A stretch of DNA of 46,249 nt from SVQP01 sp045658965 (GTDB taxonomy: Bacteria > Bacillota > Clostridia > Oscillospirales > CAG-272). The stretch is taken from NCBI GenBank assembly GCA_045658965.1, contig JAZOVZ010000080.1, positions 1 to 46,249 on the forward strand, written 5' to 3'. Position numbers and translations under genes: made by a program. This document shows positions 40,110 to 46,249 of this stretch, piece by piece (the stretch's first letter is position 1; each line of letters opens with the position of its first letter). The notes below the pieces were generated by a model. The model searched no databases. It had not been told where the DNA came from and saw nothing but the letters and a program-made list of their open reading frames with translations.

Positions 40110-40550
40110 TTGCATTATAATCAACACTCACGCGATAACCCCGGCGATTTCTTTCCGATGCCCAAAGCCACATTTCGGCTGGGGCTTGATTCGGGAGAGA
40201 TCGCCGTTCTCGCATTTCTTATGTACTGCGAGGACAGAAAGACCTATCAGTGCCATCCGAGCTACAGCACCATCGGAAGTGCCGTCGGCATGAGCAACAA
40301 CACCGTCAAGAAGTACGTGGACAGGCTCGAACACAAGGGCTTCATCCTCACCGAGCCGACCATGGTTCGCACCCGTGACGGCAGGGCCCATAACGGCAGC
40401 CTCCTCTATACTCTGCAACCGATACAACCCATAGAGGAAGCATACTTCGATCGACAACTCCGAGAGGCGGAAGCCAAGATGCACTTCAATAATGCTATGA
40501 AAAAATTTGAGAAGAAAGGAGGTAGAGTGAATGAAGCAGTCGATGTATAA
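40110..40550 (+). CDS. Winged helix-turn-helix protein
   Basis: A 146-residue DNA-binding protein. Residues about 25-90 form a winged helix like those of plasmid replication initiators and HTH_36 proteins (DSGEIAVLAFLMYCEDRKTY, then SYSTIGSAVGMSNNTVKKYVDRLEHKGFI). A charged coiled tail follows. I chose the TTG at 40110 because GGAGG lies 7 nt before it; upstream codons in the frame belong to the leader. Its gene overlaps the next one by 20 bp. It could regulate the element or bind its origin together with the polymerase-like protein; it lacks the catalytic parts of a Rep protein. Confidence 0.8.
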   Translation: MHYNQHSRDNPGDFFPMPKATFRLGLDSGEIAVLAFLMYCEDRKTYQCHPSYSTIGSAVGMSNNTVKKYVDRLEHKGFILTEPTMVRTRDGRAHNGSLLYTLQPIQPIEEAYFDRQLREAEAKMHFNNAMKKFEKKGGRVNEAVDV

Positions 40551-40752
40551 GAACCGAGATGAGCTGCCCATGTTCCTCACGGTCATGGACGTGGCAGGTC
40601 TCCTCGGCATCTCCCGTGCCAGTGCCTACGAGCTGGTGCGTGAGGACAATTTCCCCAAGCTCAAGATCGTTCAGGGACGAACCATCATCCCCCGTGACAG
40701 ACTCCTTGAATGGCTGGACGAGCAGACGAGATACGACCGAGCTCCACGGTGA
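40531..40752 (+). CDS. Excisionase-like helix-turn-helix protein
   Basis: A 73-residue protein with the compact winged helix of the excisionase (Xis)/MerR-like group: FLTVMDVAGLLGISRASAYELVR, then a short wing and IIPRDRLLEWLDEQ. Such proteins bend att-site DNA to steer integrases toward excision, or act as small regulators. GGAGG lies 8 nt before the ATG inside the end of the previous gene, so the two are translationally coupled. A terminator follows 36 bp later. Confidence 0.82.
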   Translation: MKQSMYKNRDELPMFLTVMDVAGLLGISRASAYELVREDNFPKLKIVQGRTIIPRDRLLEWLDEQTRYDRAPR

Positions 40753-40788
40753 GCGCAACAATAAGTGAACCGTGTACCGACCACCTAT

Positions 40789-40815
40789 GGGGGCTTTCCA
40801 GCCCCCTATTTTTTT
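40789..40815 (+). terminator. Terminator
   Basis: GGGGGC / GCCCCC stem with a 6-nt loop and a T-rich tail (TATTTTTTT). Confidence 0.9.
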
Positions 40816-40887
40816 AGCAGGATAAAGCCATGTCTATACGCCATGGCGAACCACATCGCACGGCAACGCCGAGCGAGGAAAAAGCAC

Positions 40888-41034
40888 GGTGTAACAAGGC
40901 TTTTTGCAGATTGACAACAATCCGCAAGAAAACAGCCTTCATGTCTGCCGTGTGCCAAAATCGGGGGCTAACAGTCTGATACCCCCGAAAAACCAAGGTG
41001 TAGCAACGCAGTTTTGGATGTCTGCTTGTGGCAC
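40888..41034. other. Candidate origin of transfer (oriT)
   Basis: Non-coding DNA before the mobilization genes with two direct-repeat pairs, GGTGTAACAAGGC (40888-40900) with GGTGTAGCAACGC (40997-41009) and ATGTCTGC words at 40941 and 41019, and an inverted repeat TCGGGGG / CCCCCGA (40961-40988). The position before the ribbon-helix-helix and relaxase genes is where oriT is expected. The nick site cannot be placed. Confidence 0.5.
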
Positions 41035-41070
41035 CTTTAAAAATTTATGAAAACATGAGGTAAAAAACAC

Positions 41071-41454
41071 ATGAGTAATAATAATCAAAATTTATCCGCA
41101 AAAGGCGTAAGCCTTACCCCTTCTCAATGGGAACGTTGCGACCGTCTCAAAGAGAGATACGGCAAAAAGTCCCGTAATTTATTCATCCGCGAAGCCGTGG
41201 ATTTCTACTGTGCTTGGCTGGAAAAGGAGCATATGGAACGATTCCTGCTGCCTTCTCTGGAGTCGGTAATGGACTCAAAGATCAAGGACAGCGAAGGCCG
41301 TATCCGAAACGTTGAGTTCAAAATGGCAACTCAGATCGCTATGCTCACCGAGCTTCTTGCCGAATATTTGAATTATTCCGACGAGGATCTGGAACGTCTT
41401 CGTGCCGATGCTATCCGTCATTTGAAGGAAACCAACGGCTCCTTCCGCTACTGA
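41071..41454 (+). CDS. Ribbon-helix-helix mobilization accessory protein (MobC-like)
   Basis: A 127-residue protein. Residues about 12-50 look like a ribbon-helix-helix DNA-binding domain (GVSLTPSQWERCDRLKERYG, then NLFIREAVDFYCAWLE), and the rest is a long amphipathic, probably coiled-coil helix. Proteins of this kind bind oriT and help the relaxase to load. It lies directly between the oriT-like region and the relaxase gene, 13 bp before the latter. GAGG lies 10 nt before the ATG. Confidence 0.75.
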   Translation: MSNNNQNLSAKGVSLTPSQWERCDRLKERYGKKSRNLFIREAVDFYCAWLEKEHMERFLLPSLESVMDSKIKDSEGRIRNVEFKMATQIAMLTELLAEYLNYSDEDLERLRADAIRHLKETNGSFRY

Positions 41455-41467
41455 TCACGAGGTGTAA

Positions 41468-43201
41468 ATGGCAAAAATTATTGTAAAAGCACCGTTCTAT
41501 AAGCCCGGACACAAGACCGAGTCGGGTCAATCTCGTGGAGGTTACGCTCACTATATCGGAACGCGCGAGGGCGTTGAAATTCTCCGTAGCGGAATGGCTG
41601 GGTATATCGGTGAGCGCCACGGCTCTCACGGACTCTTCTCGGACGAGGGCGTGGACGTTTCTCTCACCAAGATCAGCGAGAAAATAGACAATCATCCCGG
41701 CAACGTGTGGGGATTTATTATCTCACTCAAGCGCGAGGATGCGGAGAGAGTCAGCTACAATTCTGCCGAGCAATGGGTCAATCTCTTGCGCTCCCGACGA
41801 AATATTATTGCAAAGGAGATGGGCATCACGCCCTCAAATCTTCGCTGGGTTGCCGCCTATCACAACAAGGAAACCAACCCTCACGTCCACATGATGGTAT
41901 GGTCTTCACGGCCCCAAGAGCCGTATCTTTCTCGCGAGGGCATCCACAACATCAAGAAGACCTTCGCAACGGATATCTATCGGCAAGAGCATATCCAAAT
42001 TTATAAAAAGCAGACCGATGCAAGAGAGGATATCAAGGAGCGTTGTCGCCAAAAGATCGCCGAGCTTTGCGCAGAGATCAACGGCGGCAACCACGCCTTC
42101 TCACTCCAGATCCTTGCAAAAATGGAGTTGCTTTCCGAAAAGCTTTCGAAGCATAAGGGCAAAAAAGTCTACGGATATCTCGATAAAAATACCAAGGCTC
42201 TCGTGAAAGATATCGTAAAAACGCTTGGAGCTGACGAGCAGATCTCGGAGCTGTATGACGCTTGGTATCGATACAAATGCGAGATCGTTCGTACCTATAC
42301 CGATGAGATTCCCGACAAGATTCCCATCGAGGACAACGAGGAATTCAAATCGGTTCGCAACGCCGTCGTCAAAAGTGCCGCGGAGATTTCATCTCCGTCG
42401 GCACAGCCCGACCGAGAAATTGATTACGATTACGCCGAGCTAAAGGAGAGAAAAAATGATTTTGATTATCTCTCTTACCACGCGGAATTCCGTAATGATC
42501 CCATGCTGTTCTACCGCCTCGGCAGATATTATCTTGAAAAGACGGACGAGATGGACGAAGCTGAGTGGTGGCTTCGAATGGCGGCTGACCGAGGCATTGA
42601 GGTCGCCTCCTACCTCGTCTACAAAGCCTATCGCGACGGTAAGTTTACCGAAAAGCCGAGTGATAAGCTCCGCTATCTCCGTATGGCTGTGGACAAAAAG
42701 TTCGGCTACGCCGAGTATGAATACGCCAAGTATCTGATGGATAAGTCGCCCGAAGAAGCCAAGATATATTTCGAAAGAGCCGCCTCTCACGGTAGCTTTC
42801 AAGCGGAATATACCTACGGCAAAATGCTTTATGACGAGGGCAAGCGCGAGGAAGCGCGGGAGTGGTTCGAGCGTTCGGCGCGGACGGATGCGTGGACACA
42901 GACGAGAGTTGGGCTGTTGCTTTACTACGAGTACGAGGATCACGAGGCAGGTAAAGCCTTCCTTTCCTCTGCGGCCGAGAAGGGCTACGAGCCTGCGCGT
43001 GAGGCGATACGTTCTATCGAGCAGGGGCTCAACGCACGGATCGCCATCGGCATATGTGATCTGTTTTATTACGCAAGCAACATTCTCGACGAGCGATGCG
43101 AGGATATGTACGGCTCCGAGCATCAGATCGATTACCACGGTATCGACAAGAAGCAACGCCGTGAGAACCAAGCCAAGAGGCAAGGAATTATTATGTATTA
43201 A
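41468..43201 (+). CDS. MobP-type relaxase with Sel1-like repeat tail
   Basis: A 577-residue relaxase of the MobP class found in Firmicutes elements. Residues 1-160 are the nicking domain: candidate catalytic Tyr in GGYAHYIGTREG (Y26 or Y29), H132, and the metal-binding HVH (H139, H141) in NPHVHMMVW. A helical linker follows (about 170-330). Residues about 345-510 are Sel1/TPR-type repeats (MLFYRLGRYYLEKTDEMDEAEWWLRMAADRG and further ones), a protein-binding tail that may reach the host coupling protein. It would cut oriT and lead the DNA strand into a cell with a helper conjugation system. GAGG lies 5 nt before the ATG. Confidence 0.9.
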   Translation: MAKIIVKAPFYKPGHKTESGQSRGGYAHYIGTREGVEILRSGMAGYIGERHGSHGLFSDEGVDVSLTKISEKIDNHPGNVWGFIISLKREDAERVSYNSAEQWVNLLRSRRNIIAKEMGITPSNLRWVAAYHNKETNPHVHMMVWSSRPQEPYLSREGIHNIKKTFATDIYRQEHIQIYKKQTDAREDIKERCRQKIAELCAEINGGNHAFSLQILAKMELLSEKLSKHKGKKVYGYLDKNTKALVKDIVKTLGADEQISELYDAWYRYKCEIVRTYTDEIPDKIPIEDNEEFKSVRNAVVKSAAEISSPSAQPDREIDYDYAELKERKNDFDYLSYHAEFRNDPMLFYRLGRYYLEKTDEMDEAEWWLRMAADRGIEVASYLVYKAYRDGKFTEKPSDKLRYLRMAVDKKFGYAEYEYAKYLMDKSPEEAKIYFERAASHGSFQAEYTYGKMLYDEGKREEAREWFERSARTDAWTQTRVGLLLYYEYEDHEAGKAFLSSAAEKGYEPAREAIRSIEQGLNARIAIGICDLFYYASNILDERCEDMYGSEHQIDYHGIDKKQRRENQAKRQGIIMY

Positions 43202-43310
43202 AGGAGCTTTGATAACAATTTAATAACTATTCAAAATAACGCTGGATATTATCTCGAACGTGTGATATGTTTGGAGTACAAAGAAAATTACAGAAAGGAA
43301 TATAAAAAAT

Positions 43311-44492
43311 ATGGCAAATAAACCCAGACCGCAAGGTGATGGCACAATACGAAAACGCTCGGATGGGCGGTGGGAAGCCCGAATCATCATCGGTCACAAG
43401 AATGACGGCTCGCCCATGTATAAGTCGGCATTCGCAAAAACACAGAGAAGCGCCTTAAAGCAGCTCCATCAGCTTCTCGACCTCTACCGTGACGTTGACC
43501 TCACCGAGGAATGCCGCATGACGCTGGGCGAGTGGCTCGACAAGTGGCTCGACGAATATATGATATTCACCGTCAGAGAAAGCACGCTTGACAGCTACCG
43601 ATGCCTTACCGAGAACCAAGTGAAGCGGTTTATAGGAGAGAAACAGCTGTCATCTCTCACTACCGCCGAGCTTCAGAAATTTTATATCAAAATCAAAAAT
43701 GAAGGTCGAGTCAAGCCAAACAGGGATGGCTCCTACGAGCTTGCCGACAGCATGGTGCGGAAAATACACATGATGCTCCACGAAGCCATGGAGGTGGCGG
43801 TCAGAGAGCGATATATCGTGCGCAATCCCACCGATAATACCACGATACCGAAAAAGACTACCACCGAAAAGCAGGTTCTCGACGATAGCCAGCTCAACAG
43901 ATTTCTGGAAGCCATTCAAGGTGAACCGTACTGGCACGACTTCTTCTACGTGGAGGTCATGACAGGACTTAGGCGCGGTGAGATATGCGGTATCAAGTGG
44001 AGTGACATTGATTTCAACGAAGGAACGCTGTGCATCAAGCGTTCCGTATCCACGAAGGAGGGTGGCGGTGTCAGCATCGGTGAGACCAAAACCGACGCAG
44101 GCGTGAGAACCATCATCATGCCACCAAGCGTGGCAACGCTCCTATGGAAGAAGCGATCGGATGCGATCAACGAGTGGGTATTTCCGCACTATACCAACCC
44201 CTCGGATCCCTTACACCCAAGCTCCGCATACAAGAAGCTCAAAACCCTCCTCAAAAGGTTGGAGCTTCCTCTGCTGAGATTCCACGACCTACGGCACACC
44301 TTTGCTACCCAAGCAACTGACGGCGGTGTCGATCCCAAGACCTTGGCAGGCATTCTCGGACACACCGATGCGAGCTTCACGCTTGATACCTATACCCACG
44401 TAACGAGCGATATGCAGAGGGGTGCTTCTGCAATCGTCAATAATATGATGCAACAATTCTTAATAACGGAGGAAAACAATGGCGAACAATAA
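43311..44492 (+). CDS. Tyrosine integrase 1
   Basis: A 393-residue tyrosine recombinase. N-terminal arm-binding AP2-like domain (about 10-55: IRKRSDGRWEARIIIG), SAM-like core-binding domain (about 70-170) and catalytic domain with R221 (TGLRRGE), H325-x2-R328 (HDLRH), H351 and nucleophile Y361 (DTYTHV). All five are present, so it should be active. It integrates or excises the element, probably at the tRNA-Pro anticodon region. The ATG has AAAGGA 9 nt upstream. Its end overlaps the start of the second integrase gene by 14 bp. Confidence 0.93.
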   Translation: MANKPRPQGDGTIRKRSDGRWEARIIIGHKNDGSPMYKSAFAKTQRSALKQLHQLLDLYRDVDLTEECRMTLGEWLDKWLDEYMIFTVRESTLDSYRCLTENQVKRFIGEKQLSSLTTAELQKFYIKIKNEGRVKPNRDGSYELADSMVRKIHMMLHEAMEVAVRERYIVRNPTDNTTIPKKTTTEKQVLDDSQLNRFLEAIQGEPYWHDFFYVEVMTGLRRGEICGIKWSDIDFNEGTLCIKRSVSTKEGGGVSIGETKTDAGVRTIIMPPSVATLLWKKRSDAINEWVFPHYTNPSDPLHPSSAYKKLKTLLKRLELPLLRFHDLRHTFATQATDGGVDPKTLAGILGHTDASFTLDTYTHVTSDMQRGASAIVNNMMQQFLITEENNGEQ

Positions 44493-45915
44493 GAGAAAAC
44501 AGGGCGAAGGCACGGTACGCCTTCGCTCGGACGGACGCTGGGAAGGAAGAATCGTTATAGGCTATAACGAGAAAGGCAATCCCAAGACCAAAAGCGTACT
44601 CGCCCATACAAAGGGCGAGTGCGAGGAAAAGCTCAAAGCACTCAAAGAGGAGCTTGGCAAGGTAGCACAGAGAGTCAAGCCCGAAATGCCCTTCGGCGAA
44701 TGGATCGATTACTGGTATCAAAGCTTCTGCAAGCCTGCCTTACGAGAAAGCACACAGGCGGGATATGAGAACGCGATCTACCGCCACATCATCCCGAACA
44801 TCGGTCACATCCCCCTTTGCAAGCTGGCACAGAACGATCTGCAACAGTTTTACGCTAACCTCAAGAAGAACGGCAGGTTGCGGTACTCCGACACCTGCGG
44901 AAAAGGCGTATCCGACAGAACGGTACGCGCCTGCCATTCAAGGTGCCGCTCAGCCCTTGAGAAAGCGGTGGAGGATGGCTTGATCACGAGGAATCCCTCG
45001 GCAGGGTGTAAGCTCCCACCCAAGAAAGGTAAGGAGATGCAGATACTCACCAAGAGTGAGCTGGGGCGGTTCTTCGCCCGTGCCAAAGAGGAAGGATATT
45101 ACGAGCTGTTCCTCCTCGAGCTGTCCACGGGCATGCGCCGAGGGGAGATCGTAGGACTCAAATGGAGCGACTTTAATGCCGCAAACAACAGCCTGCGTAT
45201 CGCAAGGCAAGCGAACAGAGTCAAGGGCAAAACAGTGGTTCAGCCGCCCAAAACCAAGACCTCGATACGAACGGTGGTGCTTCCGCAGTATATGACCGAG
45301 ATCCTCACCGAAATGAAGAAGGAAAAGACCTGCGAGTGGATATTCCCGTCACCCGTCAATATCGGTGAGCCGAGAAATCCTTCTGCACTCTACAAGAGAT
45401 TCCAACTGCTCCTTGAACGGTCTGGATGTAAGAAGATACGCTTCCACGACCTGCGCCACACCTTCGCAACGATGGCACTCGAAAACGGAATGAACGTGAA
45501 GGTGCTGTCCGATATGATAGGGCACATCAGCGCGGAGACCACCCTCAACATTTATTCCCACGTGACCGACACCATGCGCACACAAGCATCGGTCAAAATA
45601 GACCGCAAAATAGGCGGTACAGACGCACCGATGCCCGAAGCGAAGGACGAGCCGAGAATAGAGGAAACGAGCGCGGTTGACGAAAATTTCGAGCCGTGGC
45701 AACCCAAATACCGTAAGCCCGGCACGGGATGCGTATATCAGATCAATGACAGCCTGTGGGAAGGAAGCTTCTATCCAAGACTCGCCGATGGCAGTCGAAA
45801 GAAATTCAATGTATACGCCAAGACACGAGAGGAATGCGAGGAAGCCCTTGCCAAGATGATAGCCGAAAAGAAAGCAGAGATCGCAGCCGAGAAGGCAAAA
45901 ATGAAAACCGCATAA
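44479..45915 (+). CDS. Tyrosine integrase 2 with a second arm-binding-like domain at the C-terminus
   Basis: A 478-residue tyrosine recombinase, related to integrase 1 along its length. Catalytic residues are R220, H323-x2-R326, H349 and Y359. The first 60 residues are an AP2-like arm-binding domain (EGTVRLRSDGRWEGRIVIGY). After the catalytic domain come about 50 linker residues and then, at about 414-462, a sequence of the same design (GTGCVYQINDSLWEGSFY ... TREECEEALAKM), so the arm-binding module appears twice. This C-terminal extension is not part of normal Tn916-type integrases. The 14-bp overlap with integrase 1 means the two are made together. Confidence 0.92.
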   Translation: MANNKRKQGEGTVRLRSDGRWEGRIVIGYNEKGNPKTKSVLAHTKGECEEKLKALKEELGKVAQRVKPEMPFGEWIDYWYQSFCKPALRESTQAGYENAIYRHIIPNIGHIPLCKLAQNDLQQFYANLKKNGRLRYSDTCGKGVSDRTVRACHSRCRSALEKAVEDGLITRNPSAGCKLPPKKGKEMQILTKSELGRFFARAKEEGYYELFLLELSTGMRRGEIVGLKWSDFNAANNSLRIARQANRVKGKTVVQPPKTKTSIRTVVLPQYMTEILTEMKKEKTCEWIFPSPVNIGEPRNPSALYKRFQLLLERSGCKKIRFHDLRHTFATMALENGMNVKVLSDMIGHISAETTLNIYSHVTDTMRTQASVKIDRKIGGTDAPMPEAKDEPRIEETSAVDENFEPWQPKYRKPGTGCVYQINDSLWEGSFYPRLADGSRKKFNVYAKTREECEEALAKMIAEKKAEIAAEKAKMKTA

Positions 45916-45923
45916 ACGCAACA

Positions 45924-45952
45924 GAGGGCTGACCGAAGCACGGTCAGCCCTC
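45924..45952 (+). terminator. Terminator after the integrases
   Basis: Perfect 11-bp stem GAGGGCTGACC / GGTCAGCCCTC with a 7-nt loop; the tail is A-rich rather than T-rich. Confidence 0.6.
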
Positions 45953-45980
45953 AAAATTTGCGGTGCTGAAGACAAAGAAT

Positions 45981-46056
45981 AAATATCCCCCCGTAAAACG
46001 GGGGGTATTTCAGTTTCGGGCATAGCCCTAATAATACTGGCTGCGCACAAGTGCGC
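45981..46056. repeat. IS200/IS605 end with hairpins
   Basis: AAATATCCCCCCGT / ACGGGGGGTATTT (45981-46010) and GCGCAC-AA-GTGCGC (46043-46056) lie after the transposase stop. IS200/IS605 elements carry subterminal hairpins at their ends; one of these probably marks the end of the insertion sequence. Confidence 0.6.
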
Positions 46057-46085
46057 CTTCAATTGGCCTGCCAGCCATGCAACTG

Positions 46086-46249
46086 TTACTTACTACCCAT
46101 AAATGGGCCCCGTGGGTCGAACATCGCTAACTGATCACTTTCTTGATCCCTCTTCAGTTGATCCGCAATGTACTCTTTTATTGCCTTCGTGTTCTTCCCC
46201 ACGGTATCAACGTAATATCCCTTACACCAAAATTCGCGGTTTCGGTAGG
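46086..46249 (-). CDS. tnpA: IS200/IS605 family transposase TnpA, partial
   Basis: The C-terminal 53 residues of a Y1-type transposase; the rest lies beyond the window. The readable part has NREFWCKGYYVDTVGKN, which carries the catalytic Tyr in the conserved YxVxTVG context, then a helical end and stop TAA at 46086-46088. These enzymes move single-stranded DNA between hairpin ends. Its gene lies next to the integrases, so it may have inserted near the right end of the mobilizable element. No TnpB is seen in the window. Confidence 0.88.
   Translation of the reverse strand, partial: YRNREFWCKGYYVDTVGKNTKAIKEYIADQLKRDQESDQLAMFDPRGPFMGSK

Larger units (their letters stand above)
34474..46249. 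mobile_element. Integrative mobilizable element (left end to window edge)
   Basis: It starts at the tRNA-Pro att site and carries cargo genes, an RNA-polymerase-like protein, a winged-helix protein, an excisionase-like protein, an oriT-like region, a ribbon-helix-helix protein, a MobP relaxase and two tyrosine integrases. The integrases lie at the far end from the visible att site, so the right att and the rebuilt tRNA-Pro should lie just past the window. There are no VirB4, VirB6 or coupling-protein genes, so it is mobilizable rather than self-conjugative. Confidence 0.85.

Overview
The window looks like a chromosome segment of a strictly anaerobic Clostridia (Bacillota), probably a gut lineage. 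The signs are a spoIIE gene for sporulation, sigma-A promoters spaced 17 bp, strong AGGAGG ribosome binding sites, a tandem glycine riboswitch, rubredoxin / superoxide reductase / flavodiiron oxygen defence and many sugar-active enzymes. Species cannot be read from the sequence.

Chromosomal part (1-34.2 kb). Positions 0.25-5.7 kb hold an oxygen and iron defence cluster on the minus strand: ZIP metal transporter, rubredoxin, ferritin, desulfoferrodoxin and a four-domain flavodiiron-flavin reductase-rubredoxin fusion, then an Fe-S protein transcribed divergently from a Crp/Fnr-type regulator over a palindromic promoter. Positions 6-13.3 kb carry a secreted C-terminally anchored protein, a membrane protein, a sugar kinase / Gfo-Idh-MocA dehydrogenase pair and a TPR-YwqG membrane protein. 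Two of these genes sit behind ECF-sigma-like promoters. Positions 13.9-15.8 kb are a glycine riboswitch and its AGCS symporter. Positions 15.8-23 kb hold small membrane proteins, a SUFU-domain protein, a GH43 enzyme, tRNA-Cys and a large glycosidase-like protein. Positions 23-34 kb hold a lipoprotein with cysteine and leucine-rich repeats behind a structured leader, a calcium-type P-ATPase, SpoIIE, a SLOG protein and a six-hairpin glycosidase. Intergenic spaces are full of short palindromic repeat families and two MITE-like elements.

Mobile part (34.47 kb to the right edge). An integrative mobilizable element starts at a truncated 3' half of tRNA-Pro(CGG). It carries four small cargo genes, a regular array of five hairpins with the same apex, a 966-residue protein whose motif order matches the double-psi beta-barrel core of QDE-1/YonO-type RNA polymerases (DYDSD catalytic signature), a winged-helix protein, an excisionase-like protein, an oriT-like region, a ribbon-helix-helix protein, a MobP-type relaxase with a Sel1-repeat tail, and two overlapping tyrosine integrases. 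A partial IS200/IS605 transposase lies at the right edge. There is no type IV secretion system and no recognisable replication initiator, so the element probably borrows conjugation machinery from elsewhere. The RNA-polymerase-like protein next to the hairpin array is the most interesting system here.
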